Made by a program: the position numbers and the translations under genes
Origin: Kitasatospora humi
GTDB taxonomy: Bacteria; Actinomycetota; Actinomycetes; Streptomycetales; Streptomycetaceae
DNA length: 64,000 nucleotides
Direction of reading: 5' to 3'
Assembly: GCF_020907985.1 (NCBI RefSeq)
Contig: NZ_JAJJPA010000009.1
Location: forward strand, 62,001-126,000
Part shown: positions 35,035 through 42,915 of the stretch, piece after piece
Layout of the letters: each line of letters begins with the position of its first letter
Numbering within the stretch: position 1 is the first letter of the stretch
Notes under the pieces: model-generated
The model's input: only the letters and a program-made list of their open reading frames with translations
Database searches by the model: none
Told to the model about the DNA's origin: nothing

Positions 35035-35988
35035 TCAGTCGTGGCCGCCGTCGGCGCCGGCGGCCCCCGGGTGCCGCTGGACGTACGCGTGCCGAGCCGC
35101 CCGGAACAGGTCGTCCGTGGTGTGCACGGCGAACCCCAGACTGACCAGGCACCCCAGCGCCAGCGTCGCGGCGGCGGCCAGCGGCGCCCGCCGGGTGGCC
35201 GGTGGCGGGGCGAGCAGTGCCCGCATCCGGCGCGGCACCGGACCGCCGGTGGCGGCGGGCAGCACCTCCGGTCCGGGATCGGTCTTGCGGGCCAGCGCGG
35301 CCCGGCCCACGGCACGGGCCATCGCGGCCCGGTCGCCGACCGCCCGGGCACCCTCCTCGTCGGCCCAGCGCTCGACGGCGAACGCGCCCTCCCGGGCCAG
35401 CGGGCGCAGCAGCGGGCAGGCGGCGGCACAGAGCTGGTAAGCCAGCAGGAAGCGGTGGTGGCGATGGCGGAGGTGGGCTCGCTCGTGAGCCATCAGCGCG
35501 GCCAGCTCGACCCCTGCCACCACCCGCAGCATCCCCGTGGACACCACCACCCGCCCAGGGGCGCCGGGCAGGGCGAACGCCTCGGGGACCGGATCGTCGA
35601 GCACCGCCAGGTCGCCGGAGACCGGCAGGGTGCGACAGCGGTGCCGGGCCCGCAGCAGCACCCGGCCGCGCCGCCAGGAGGCGCGCAGCACCAGAGCCAC
35701 CCCGAGGAGCAGCAGCAGTCCGCACAGCCCCGCCCCCAGCCGGCTGACCGGCTCCTGGCTGCGCAGGTACCAGACCGACCAGAGCCCCCGGTCGGCCACC
35801 GCCCGGATCTGGCCGAACCCGGTGAACGCCAGCAGCGCCAGGGCGCCCAGCCAGGTGGTGGCGGCCGAGGCGCCTGCGGTGGCGAGAGCCCAGGCGGCCG
35901 GGCGGGGCGCCAACCGGGCGGCCAGCCGGGGAGCGGTGAGGGCCAGGGTGCCGCTGACTATGAGCGGGGCGAGGAAGCTGGGGCCCAC
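35035..35988 (-). CDS. M56-family membrane metallopeptidase (BlaR1-like)
   Basis: 317 residues with about four hydrophobic helices. The protease site is ALMAHERAHLRHRHHRFL (H168, E169, H172), with the third ligand expected in VERWADEEGARAVGDR. It has no penicillin-binding sensor domain, unlike full BlaR1. M56 proteins of this length pair with BlaI regulators in actinobacteria; the peptidase is thought to relieve repression by cleaving the regulator, though the signal is unknown. GTG start at 35988, four bases after the blaI-like stop. Confidence 0.88.
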   Translation of the reverse strand: MGPSFLAPLIVSGTLALTAPRLAARLAPRPAAWALATAGASAATTWLGALALLAFTGFGQIRAVADRGLWSVWYLRSQEPVSRLGAGLCGLLLLLGVALVLRASWRRGRVLLRARHRCRTLPVSGDLAVLDDPVPEAFALPGAPGRVVVSTGMLRVVAGVELAALMAHERAHLRHRHHRFLLAYQLCAAACPLLRPLAREGAFAVERWADEEGARAVGDRAAMARAVGRAALARKTDPGPEVLPAATGGPVPRRMRALLAPPPATRRAPLAAAATLALGCLVSLGFAVHTTDDLFRAARHAYVQRHPGAAGADGGHD

Positions 35989-35991
35989 CGA

Positions 35992-36450
35992 TCAGCCCTT
36001 CGGAGTGCTGTGGCCGTCGATGTGGTCAGGGGTGTGGTGGCCTCGCGGGCGCCGGCCCGGCGCGTGGTGGCCAGGGTCACCGTGGGCGGCGAGCAGGCGC
36101 TGCACCAGCTCCTCGTCCTCGTCGGTGAGGTCCGAGACGAACCGGGCCAGCACCGCCCCGCGGTCCGACCCCCGCTGCAGCAGCGAGTGCATCTGGCTGG
36201 CGGTGTGCGCGGCCTCGTCACGCACCGGTGCGTAGGCATAGCCGCGGCCGACCCGCTCGCGGCGCAGGACGCCCTTGTCGTGCAGCCGGGACAGGATGGT
36301 CACCACCGTGGTGTAGGCGAGGTCGCCCGGTAGCAGGGCGTTCACCTGGGACGCGGTCAGCGGGCCGCCGGCCGCCCAGAGCACGGCCAGCACCACGCCC
36401 TCCAGCTGCCCGGCGGCCCGGCGCCGCCCCGGGGCCTGTCGCTCCGTCAC
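35992..36450 (-). CDS. BlaI/MecI/CopY-family repressor
   Basis: 152 residues from GTG 36450, with AGGGAGAGG upstream at 36459-36467. The winged helix is clear: GQLEGVVLAVLWAAGGPLTA, then DLAYTTVVTILSRLHDKGVL and RRERVGRGYAYAPVRDEAAH. The dimerisation helices follow (RGSDRGAVLARFVSDLTDED). The tail is His/Pro/Gly-rich (GDPGHHAPGRRPRGHH). First gene of a pair with the M56 protease and likely ligand of the TACA-N3-TGTA site at 34907. Confidence 0.9.
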   Translation of the reverse strand: MTERQAPGRRRAAGQLEGVVLAVLWAAGGPLTASQVNALLPGDLAYTTVVTILSRLHDKGVLRRERVGRGYAYAPVRDEAAHTASQMHSLLQRGSDRGAVLARFVSDLTDEDEELVQRLLAAHGDPGHHAPGRRPRGHHTPDHIDGHSTPKG

Positions 36451-36861
36451 TTCCGCCACCTCTCCCTGCCCGCCTCGCGGCCGGCCGTGCAGGGCCAGTA
36501 TGGCCTGCCGCCGGGCCGCACCGGCAGTACCGGCGATGCCTGATCCGCGCCCCCACCGGTTCGAGCCCCGGGTCGTCGCGGCCGAGCTGATCGCCGTACG
36601 AATGGCGGATGGTTCCCGAAGCCACCGACCGCCCGGCCCTCCGTCAGTTGACCGGTGGCGAACCGGATGACATGGCGGCGCTGCTCGGCAAACCCGTCGT
36701 GATGCGCTCCTCCCCGCCAAGTCGGGGGAAGCGGTCGACCGGCTACCAGATCTGATCGCAGTGCACCAGGCTTCAGCCCGGCGGTGAAGCGATTCTGAAC
36801 TCTGCTCTGACTGTGGCGGTTGCACTCTCCCGCGCTGTTGGGACCGGCCACGGTTGTGCGG
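36451..36861. other. 411-base region between blaI and the IS remnant
   Basis: No supported gene. The right end includes GCTTCA (36770-36775) and TGAAGC (36785-36790), a small hairpin that may be an end of the IS200/IS605 element. Confidence 0.45.
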
Positions 36862-37278
36862 TCAGATGGACCGGTTCTGCTGCTCGATGTACTGGCGGAC
36901 CATGGACAGGGGTGCACCGCCGACGGACCCGGCGAAGTAGGAGCCAGACCAAAGGCGTTGTGCTCGCCAGTAGTGCTCGACCAGCTCGGGGTACTCCTGG
37001 CGCATCCGGCGGGAGCTGACGGCCTTTGAGGCTGTTGACCAGCTTGGACAGAGCCACCTTCGGTGGGAAGTTCACCAGCGGGTGGACGTGGTTCTTCTCG
37101 CCGTTGAACTCCACCAGCTCCACCTCGAAGTCCTGGCAGACGCCGTGCGTGATCTCTTCGAGCCGCGTCAGGTGTCGGTCGGCGAAGACGTTGTTCCGGT
37201 ACTTCGTCAAAAAACCAAGTGTGCATGCAGGAGGAAAGCACAGTGTCGACCAGTACGAATGTCCTGATGCTCAGCCAT
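36862..37278 (-). pseudogene. tnpA: IS200/IS605 transposase TnpA, two frameshifts
   Basis: Starts MAEHQDIRTGRHCAFLLHAH then LVF; one base is missing in a T-run near 37210, after which the frame gives TKYRNNVFADRHLTRLEEIT, VELVEFNGEKNHVHPLVNFP and SKLVNSLKG. An extra C near 37025 shifts it again to SSRRMRQEYPELVEHYWRAQ, FAGSVGGAPLSMVRQYIEQQ and a stop at 36862. The HUH region is altered (HVHPLV; usually HVHLLV), and the Y1 tyrosine is in VRQYIEQQ. Nearly full length if repaired. Confidence 0.85.
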
Positions 37279-37304
37279 AAAGTCATCATGGTACGGTGGC
37301 CGCC

Positions 37305-37578
37305 GTGCGGCTTCGGTACTGCTTCCGCCGGTATCCGAATGGCCCTCAGCGTTCCGCGTTGGCAAGGGCGTTCGGGTGCGCGCGTGGTCTACAACGACGC
37401 CCTTCGGGCTCGTGAGACTGCCCGCGCCGCGGGCGAGCCATTCCCGAAGACCGGCGAGCTGTCCAAGTCTCTGATCACCGAGGCGAAGCTGAATCCCGAG
37501 CGCGCCTGGCTCGGGGAAGTCTCGGCCGTGGTGCTGCAGCAACCCCTGCGAGACCTGGGCACCGCGTACCGGAGTTGA
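37305..37578 (+). pseudogene. tnpB: N-terminal fragment of TnpB
   Basis: From GTG 37305: VRLRYCFRRYPNGPQRSALA then RAFGC, a frameshift in GCGCGCG near 37380, and ARVVYNDALRARETARAAGE, SKSLITEAKLNPERAWLGEV, SAVVLQQPLRDLGTAYR to a stop at 37578. This is the first ~90 residues of an IS605-type TnpB, an RNA-guided nuclease. The RuvC-like catalytic part and the region that would give the guide RNA are absent. Confidence 0.85.
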
Positions 37579-37750
37579 CGGTGGCGCAGTCGTGCGATAG
37601 GGCGGTCTTCGGCGGGACGCGGTCGGCGGTGCCGACCGCGCTCGCGGGGTGCTTGTCGCGGGGCGACTGATATCCGTGCCGCAGAGGGAAAGGTCGCCCT
37701 GCCCGGGATGCGAAGGGCATCCCGGTGGGCGCGGGCCGGCGGGATGCCGC

Positions 37751-38140
37751 TCAGGCCTGGAGCGAGGCGAGTGCGGCCCGCAGCCGGCTCGCGGCTTCGT
37801 CGGCGACCTCGCTCAGCTCGGCGCGTTCGGCGACCTTCACCATCAGCTGCGGGTCCATCGCCTCGACCAGGGTGCCGCCTTCGGTCGACCGGACCACGAC
37901 GTTGCACGGCAGCAGCAGCCCGATCCGGCGCTCCGCTGACAGCGCGCGGTGGGCGAGCAGTGGGTTGCAGGCGCCGAGGATGAGGTAGTCCTCCATCTCC
38001 TCGCCGAGCTTGGCCCGCATGGTGGCCTGCATGTCGATCTCGGTGAGTACACCGAAGCCCTGCTCGGCAAGGGCGGCGCGGACCCGCTCGACGGTCCGGC
38101 TGAACGGGGCGTTCAAGGTGATGGCGATGCCGTAGTCCAA
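37751..38140 (-). CDS. DUF302 protein
   Basis: 129 residues from ATG 38140 with AGGAGGA upstream. DUF302 blocks are present: MDYGIAITLNAPFSRTVERV, LAEQGFGVLTEIDMQATMRA, YLILGACNPLLAHRALSAER, IGLLLPCNVVVRS. Members often sit beside CsoR-type regulators and sulfur or copper genes; two conserved cysteines (GACNP, LPCNV) fit thiol or metal chemistry. No partner gene is here, but a CsoR-like inverted repeat lies 25 bases before the start. Confidence 0.9.
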   Translation of the reverse strand: MDYGIAITLNAPFSRTVERVRAALAEQGFGVLTEIDMQATMRAKLGEEMEDYLILGACNPLLAHRALSAERRIGLLLPCNVVVRSTEGGTLVEAMDPQLMVKVAERAELSEVADEAASRLRAALASLQA

Positions 38141-38164
38141 GGAATCCTCCTGATCATCTGATAA

Positions 38165-38180
38165 ATACCCCTACCGGTAT
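38165..38180 (-). promoter_or_regulatory. CsoR-like inverted repeat before the DUF302 gene
   Basis: ATACCCCTACCGGTAT has ATACC and GGTAT arms around 6 bases, similar in layout to actinobacterial CsoR operators (ATACCCC..GGGTAT). AT-rich flanks (TGATAAATAC) could hold the -10. No CsoR gene is in the window. Confidence 0.4.
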
Positions 38181-38221
38181 CCATGACGCCAGGTTACACG
38201 CGCGGCACATGATTGCGGCCT

Positions 38222-38359
38222 ATGCCAGTGCTGGTGCTGGTGCTGGAGGCGCTGCTGGTGACCCCGGCCGGCGTCGCCGCGTGGCTGGTCGCCCACCCCG
38301 TTGCCCAGGAGAAGGCCCGGCCTTCCCTCCGCTCGATTCGCAAGCAGAAGGAGTCCTGA
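38222..38359 (+). CDS. possible 45-residue hydrophobic peptide
   Basis: ATG 38222 opens MPVLVLVLEALLVTPAGVAA and ends in basic SIRKQKES; the stop overlaps another ATG (38358) that opens a 13-codon frame. A single hydrophobic helix plus a basic tail would suit a small membrane protein, but there is no ribosome site. It could equally be a fragment of an operon lost when the flanking DNA was rearranged. Confidence 0.25.
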   Translation: MPVLVLVLEALLVTPAGVAAWLVAHPVAQEKARPSLRSIRKQKES

Positions 38360-38508
38360 TGATCCCGCTGGTCAAGCCAAGTTCATTTGCTGGTGGTTGA
38401 ACTGATGCTCCGTCAGTTCCTATCTGTCGGTGTCGAGTGCCTGTCCAACTGTCCTCGGGGCGCAGTTGAACACCGGGCCGCAGTCGCGGACAGCCGGGGC
38501 GCGGACCG

Positions 38509-39594
38509 TCAGCCGCCCACCGCCCACCCGCCGGCGCCCAGCTGCCGGGCGACCCGGGGGGCCTCCTCCCGCTGCACCAACAGGTCGACGAAACCCTCGG
38601 GCTGGTCCGGCCCCTGCTCGATCCGGACATCCTCGATGTTGACGCCGAGCTGCCCGACCGCTGCGAACACCCGGGCCAGCGCGCCCGGTTGGTTGGTGAT
38701 GGCGACGCTCACCGCCGCGAGGTCGGCTGTCGGACCGCCGGCCTTGCGGTCGATGCGGGCCCGCCCCTGGTTGCCCTGTTCGAGCATGGCGTCCAGCCGG
38801 TCCGTCGCCCGCTTGCGCACCTCGGGATCCGGGCTGTCAAGCCCGCGCAGTGCCGTGACCGCCTGGCCGAGGTCGACGGCATAGGCGTCCAGCACGGCCG
38901 CCACCGCATCGGCGTTGGCCCGCAGGATCTCGCTCCAGAGCACGCGGTCGCCGGCCGCGATCCGCGTGACGTCGCGCAGCCCTTGCCCCGAGATCCGGAT
39001 GCTGGCCTCCGCGGCTTGCGCGAGTCGGGCCGCCATCAGCGCGGAGACCAGGTGCGGGGCGTGCGAGGTGAGGGCGACGGCCTGGTCGTGGGCGACCGGG
39101 TCCATCACGACCGGGGTGGCGGAGCAGAGCGTGACCAGTTCCAAGGCCTGGTTGAGCACGGCCCGTTCGGTCCGGTCGGAGGGAGTGAGCACCCAAGGCC
39201 GGCCCTGGAACAGGTCGCCTCGGGCGGCCAGCGGGCCGGAGCGCTCGGTGCCCGCGAGCGGGTGGCCGCCGATGTAGCTCGACCGGTCGCCGCCGGTGGC
39301 CTCGATATCGTGCTGTGGGCGGGACTTCACGCTTCCGACGTCGGTGTACGCGAGGGCGGTGCCGCTGCGCTGGAGGCGCGTCAGCACCCCGGCGATGTGC
39401 GCCGGTGGCACGGCCAGGACGGCCAGATCCACCGGGCCGTCGGGTGGGAGCAGCGTGCCCGCGCCCATCGCCTCGGCGGTTCGCGCCGCCGTGCTGTCCA
39501 CGTCGTCCAGGTGGACCGACACGCCGTGCGCGGCCAGTGCGAGGGCGATGGAGGTGCCGATCGCACCGGTCCCGACGACTACGGCGCTTCTCAT
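38509..39594 (-). CDS. tyrA: prephenate dehydrogenase
   Basis: 361 residues. It converts prephenate to 4-hydroxyphenylpyruvate with NAD(P)+ for tyrosine synthesis. The Rossmann site MRSAVVVGTGAIGTSIALAL is at the N-terminus; the active-site block YIGGHPLAGTERSGPLAA and the helical domain histidine in VALTSHAPHLVSALMA follow. A C-terminal ACT domain (AAVSVAITNQPGALARVFAA, VNIEDVRIEQ) suggests feedback control. ATG 39594 overlaps the stop of a 25-codon ORF (ATGA), and the ribosome site is weak, so translation may depend on the small ORF. Divergent from a StrR-like regulator. Confidence 0.93.
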   Translation of the reverse strand: MRSAVVVGTGAIGTSIALALAAHGVSVHLDDVDSTAARTAEAMGAGTLLPPDGPVDLAVLAVPPAHIAGVLTRLQRSGTALAYTDVGSVKSRPQHDIEATGGDRSSYIGGHPLAGTERSGPLAARGDLFQGRPWVLTPSDRTERAVLNQALELVTLCSATPVVMDPVAHDQAVALTSHAPHLVSALMAARLAQAAEASIRISGQGLRDVTRIAAGDRVLWSEILRANADAVAAVLDAYAVDLGQAVTALRGLDSPDPEVRKRATDRLDAMLEQGNQGRARIDRKAGGPTADLAAVSVAITNQPGALARVFAAVGQLGVNIEDVRIEQGPDQPEGFVDLLVQREEAPRVARQLGAGGWAVGG

Positions 39595-39668
39595 CGGCGG
39601 CCACCGTTTGGGGTGAGGTCGATATTGACATGTCCGCGCTTATGGGTAAGCGGATCGTTCAGCGGCAT
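39591..39668 (-). CDS. candidate 25-residue peptide gene coupled to tyrA
   Basis: ATG 39668 has GGAGGGG four bases upstream, a much better ribosome site than that of tyrA. The peptide begins MPLNDPLTHKRGHVNIDL and ends NGGRR; its TGA overlaps the tyrA ATG. Codon use (CAT, AAT, CTT, CCA, GGT) is less GC-biased than the neighbours. It lacks Tyr and Phe, so it is not a classic attenuation leader peptide. Options: a coupling ORF, a small effector, or a ribosomal peptide precursor. No known family. Confidence 0.45.
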   Translation of the reverse strand: MPLNDPLTHKRGHVNIDLTPNGGRR

Positions 39669-40398
39669 GATCCCCTCCAGGAAGGTTGCTTGCGCGAGTG
39701 GCGGCGCGGCGGCGGTCCGCTGACGGCCCGAGTCCTCGATCATCCGGCGGTCGGCGCTGCCCGCCCGTGCTGCTGGTGGCGGACGTGCGGCCATTGCTCC
39801 CCGAGTCGGCCCTTCGGCGTGGCCGGCGCATGTCCCGGAAGTGGCCGCGCACCCTGGGGAGGCCCCCGGGTGCCATCGTGCCAGTGACGGCCGGGTCGGC
39901 GATACCCGTGGCGCGGCGGGCACGCCACCGTTTGCCGCACGGCGCCGGACGTGGGCGGAAGCTTCGGATCCTTCCCCGTGTGACCGCGGAAATGGCCTTC
40001 CCGTGGAATGTGGCAGTCCATGCCGTTCGTCGTTGCGAGCCTTGAGCTGACTTGTTTTCAGGAAATTCCCAGGTTGCTTACAAGGCCTGGTCGCTGACCG
40101 GCACTCAGCAACTCACCAGGTGAATCCGGTCCCACCCGTAGGACTGACGGCTCGACAGGAACGCCCACTACAGGTGACTATTGTGGCTGTTCGTGGGCAT
40201 GGCGATCGGGCGGGGCCGACCAGCGGACCGGTGGGGCGAACGAGCATGTGCATTCCGGTCGGCCGGAGGAATGGATCTCCATTGCGGCAGGCAGCACGGC
40301 ATGGCGGGGGAGAATCCAGCAATCCAGTGGGGCACCGGCCGACGGATGCCCGGCGCAGCCCGCGACAGCCAGGTTCCAAACCAACGGGGTGAGATGCT
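39669..40398. other. 730-base divergent region between tyrA and the StrR-like gene
   Basis: Holds the promoters of both units. Frames are Arg/Pro/Gly/His-rich and unrecognised. I looked for a StrR-type GTTCGACT-N11-AGTCGAAC site and found none. Confidence 0.5.
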
Positions 40399-41466
40399 GT
40401 GAACCAGCCGGTAGCGTACGGGCAAGCGTCCGCGGTGGCGGGAGCTGATGTTGACATATCCGGTGACGAGGGGCGGAGAGCGGCGGAACGGCCACGGGCC
40501 ATGGTCGTTCCCATCGCGTCACTGCGACCAGGAGATTCGCCCAGAACCGCCGGGTGGGACGCGGACCATGTCGCGAGGCTGGCGGAAATCGACGCGCCGC
40601 TGCAGCCGATCCTGGTCGAGCGCCACACGATGCGAGTGATCGACGGGGTGCATCGCGTGACGGCCGCTCTGCTGAAGGGCCGGCAGACGATCGAGGTCGA
40701 GTTCTTCGAGGGCAGTGCCGAGGACGCGTTCCTGCGTGCCGTCCAGGCGAACACCTCGCACGGCCTGCCCTTGTCGAACGCCGACCGGAGGGCGGCGGCT
40801 GAGCGGATCCTGCGGTCGCACCCGCAGCTGTCGGACCGTGCCATCGCCCGGGTGGCCGGGCTCGGCACCAACACGGTGGCCCGGTTGCGGCAGCGTTCGG
40901 CCGGGACGGCCGCGCAGCCCGAGGCCCGGATCGGCCGGGACGGCAAGGTGCGCCCGCTGAGCAGCGCGGAGGGGCGGTGGCGCGCCGCCGAACTCCTGCG
41001 GGAGCATCCGGACGCCTCGCTGCGCGAGGTGGCGCGACTGGCCGGGATCTCACCGGGGACGGTCGGCGACGTGCGCAGGCGCATGCAGGAGGGCCGGTCG
41101 CCCGTCGTCACGGGTACCAAGGTCTCCTCCAGGCGCGACGGTGACGGCGCCGCGGCCGGGCGGGCGGCCCGGCAGCGCCGGTCGCGCCAGGTGGGGGCGG
41201 CGCACCCGGACTACATCGCCGTCCTGGAGAAGCTGCTGCGCGACCCGGCCCTGCGACAGAAGGAGGAGGGCCGCCAACTGCTGCGGCTGCTGCGCCAGAA
41301 CGCGATCGACACCCAGGAGTGGTCCGACCTGACCGCCGTGGTGCCGGCCCACTGCGGGGCGCTCGTGGTGGATCTGGCCCGCCAGTGCGCGGAGACCTGG
41401 CTGGAGTTCGCCCAGGAGCTCGACCAGCGGGTGCGCTCCACCGACCACTCGGCCCTCAGCGGCTGA
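40399..41466 (+). CDS. StrR-like ParB-domain transcriptional regulator
   Basis: 355 residues from GTG 40399, with GGGGTGAG five bases upstream. Residues ~36-100 form the ParB/Srx-like domain (VVPIASLRPGDSPRTAG, RVIDGVHRVTAALLKGRQTI). Two helix-turn-helices follow: LSDRAIARVAGLGTNTVARL and ASLREVARLAGISPGTVGDV. StrR, Tei15 and Bbr of antibiotic clusters have this organisation and are pathway-specific activators. The C-terminal ~100 residues are helical. With tyrA opposite, as in glycopeptide clusters where a StrR homologue and a prephenate dehydrogenase co-occur, this may be a leftover of a biosynthetic locus. No synthetase gene is present. Confidence 0.85.
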   Translation: MNQPVAYGQASAVAGADVDISGDEGRRAAERPRAMVVPIASLRPGDSPRTAGWDADHVARLAEIDAPLQPILVERHTMRVIDGVHRVTAALLKGRQTIEVEFFEGSAEDAFLRAVQANTSHGLPLSNADRRAAAERILRSHPQLSDRAIARVAGLGTNTVARLRQRSAGTAAQPEARIGRDGKVRPLSSAEGRWRAAELLREHPDASLREVARLAGISPGTVGDVRRRMQEGRSPVVTGTKVSSRRDGDGAAAGRAARQRRSRQVGAAHPDYIAVLEKLLRDPALRQKEEGRQLLRLLRQNAIDTQEWSDLTAVVPAHCGALVVDLARQCAETWLEFAQELDQRVRSTDHSALSG

Positions 41467-41567
41467 CCGGCGCACCACCGGTACCCGGATGGGTACCGCC
41501 GGCGTGCCGGCGTCCCGCGTGCCGGCGTCCTACCGGCCGGCGTCCCGCGGTCGTGCTGTCCCGCCAC

Positions 41568-41700
41568 GGTGGCGTGGAACTCGACCGAGTCACGTGTCAG
41601 TTCCATGAACGCCTCCTCCAATGAGCCGCGCTGCTGGGCCAGTTCGTGCAGGCGCAGGCCGTTGGCACGGGTGAGGTCCCCGATCCGGGCCGGCTCCAGC
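41568..41700 (-). pseudogene. C-terminal fragment of an ABC-transporter ATPase
   Basis: The frame reads PARIGDLTRANGLRLHELAQ then QRGSLEEAFMELTRDSVEFH, the usual end of DrrA-type drug-export ATPases. The rest of the protein (Walker A, signature, Walker B) is missing because the homology stops at about 41700, where a kinase fragment on the other strand begins. Confidence 0.75.
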
Positions 41701-41701
41701 C

Positions 41702-41815
41702 GAGGAACGGCTGCGGATCGCCCGCGAGTTGCACGACATCGTCGCGCACAGCCTGAGCCTGATCGCCGTTCGGGCCGGGGCGGCCCACTACGTGGATGAC
41801 GCGGAGTCGGAGGGG
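41702..41815 (+). pseudogene. fragment of a two-component histidine kinase
   Basis: Reads EERLRIARELHDIVAHSLSL then IAVRAGAAHYVDDAE, the dimerisation/phosphoacceptor segment of NarL-type (HisKA_3) kinases with its histidine in ELHDIVAH. No start, sensor or ATPase part is present. Confidence 0.75.
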
Positions 41816-41984
41816 GTGGCCTGGTCCGTCCGGCACAGGGAGGCGGCTGACCGCGGCTCCCGCCGAGCCCGCTCGACGAGCAGCCGACACGTCATGGGAA
41901 CGGTACCCATCCTGGTGGGACGCGCCCGGGTACGGGTCGAACCAGGGTCTGGCATGCGCGCACGGGCGCAGCACCTCACGGAGC

Positions 41985-42803
41985 TCACCGCACCTCGTGG
42001 CGCTGCCGGTCGACCATGTCGAGGAGCGCCGCGTGGGTCTCGTGGTCGGCGGCGACGAGCAGGCCGCCCGCGCCGGTGTGCAGGGGCTGGCCGTGGATGC
42101 CGGTCACCACGCAACCGGCGGCCCGGCACAGGGCGATCCCGGCGGCGAAGTGCACGCTGTTGTCGTGGAGCCGGCCGTCGGTGACGTAGGCGGCCCGGCG
42201 GCCGGCGGCCACCCAGGTCACCGCCAGGGTGGTGGAGACCACCCGCGGGCGGAACCGCTCCACGAAGGCGGGCTCGGTGAGCAGCCGGGCCGCGCTGAAG
42301 CCGGGAGCGTTGGGGAAGGGCGGGTCGAGGTTGAGGTCGACCAGCCGCGAGTCGGCCGAGGGGACCAGCGGCTCGTCCTGGTCGCCGGTGCGCAGCCAGG
42401 CGCGCTCGCCGTCGGTCCAGAAGACCTCGTCGGTGAACGGGTCGGCGGCCGCGGCCGCGGTGGTCCCGGAGTCCGTCCGCAGGGCGACGTTCACCGCGAC
42501 CAGCAGGTTGCGCACCGCGTAGTTGAGGGTGCCGCACAGCGGGTCGACCAGCCACCGGCGGGGCGCGTCCGCACTGCCGAGCTGTCCGACCTCCTCACCC
42601 GTCACGGCGTCGTCGGGACGGGCGGCTCGGAGCACATCGAGGATGGCCTGCTCGGCGGCCAGGTCCGCGGCCGTCGCGAAGTCCCCCGCGCCCTTGTCGA
42701 ACCGGGCGAGCGACGCGCCGAACATCTCGCGCACCACGGCCGCCCCCGATCGTGCCGCGGCACGGGCCACCTCTGCGTCGGTTGCCGTCGTTGTGATCGT
42801 CAT
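41985..42803 (-). CDS. inositol monophosphatase-family protein
   Basis: 272 residues from ATG 42803. The metal-site order of the IMPase fold is visible: DFATAADLAAEQAIL, TGEEVGQ (Glu70), WLVDPLCGTLNYAV and, near the end, AAYVTDGRLHDNSVHFAAGI. The usual DPIDGT reads DPLCGT (Cys90 in place of Asp), and the later WDxAAG block is NSVHFAAG, so two metal ligands differ from active IMPases. It may have changed activity or metal binding. Related streptomycete proteins share this form. Lone gene. Confidence 0.85.
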   Translation of the reverse strand: MTITTTATDAEVARAAARSGAAVVREMFGASLARFDKGAGDFATAADLAAEQAILDVLRAARPDDAVTGEEVGQLGSADAPRRWLVDPLCGTLNYAVRNLLVAVNVALRTDSGTTAAAAADPFTDEVFWTDGERAWLRTGDQDEPLVPSADSRLVDLNLDPPFPNAPGFSAARLLTEPAFVERFRPRVVSTTLAVTWVAAGRRAAYVTDGRLHDNSVHFAAGIALCRAAGCVVTGIHGQPLHTGAGGLLVAADHETHAALLDMVDRQRHEVR

Positions 42804-42915
42804 GACGGGAGCATAGGTGGTGGGCGGTCCACGGAACGAAGGAGCCCCAGGGCCCCGTCTTGCGTGGACCGGTCATGGGTCCAGCGAGTTGACGACCTGG
42901 CTGGTGGAGCCGTCA

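Larger units (their letters stand above)
36769..37578. mobile_element. degenerate IS200/IS605-family element
   Basis: A leftward tnpA with two frameshifts and a rightward truncated tnpB start, in the usual divergent arrangement. A 6-bp subterminal hairpin lies beside tnpA. IS200/IS605 elements lack terminal inverted repeats, so exact ends cannot be set; the tnpB side has been deleted. No longer able to move by itself. Confidence 0.75.
41467..41984. other. 518-base region of gene remnants
   Basis: Contains a GCCGGCGTCC-type short repeat cluster (41500-41545) and the joined fragments of two unrelated genes (ABC ATPase, histidine kinase). No intact gene. Confidence 0.6.

Noticed and set aside
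39669..40398. StrR binding site (GTTCGACT-N11-AGTCGAAC)
   Set aside because: No match was found in the divergent region; only isolated TTCG or CGAAC segments.
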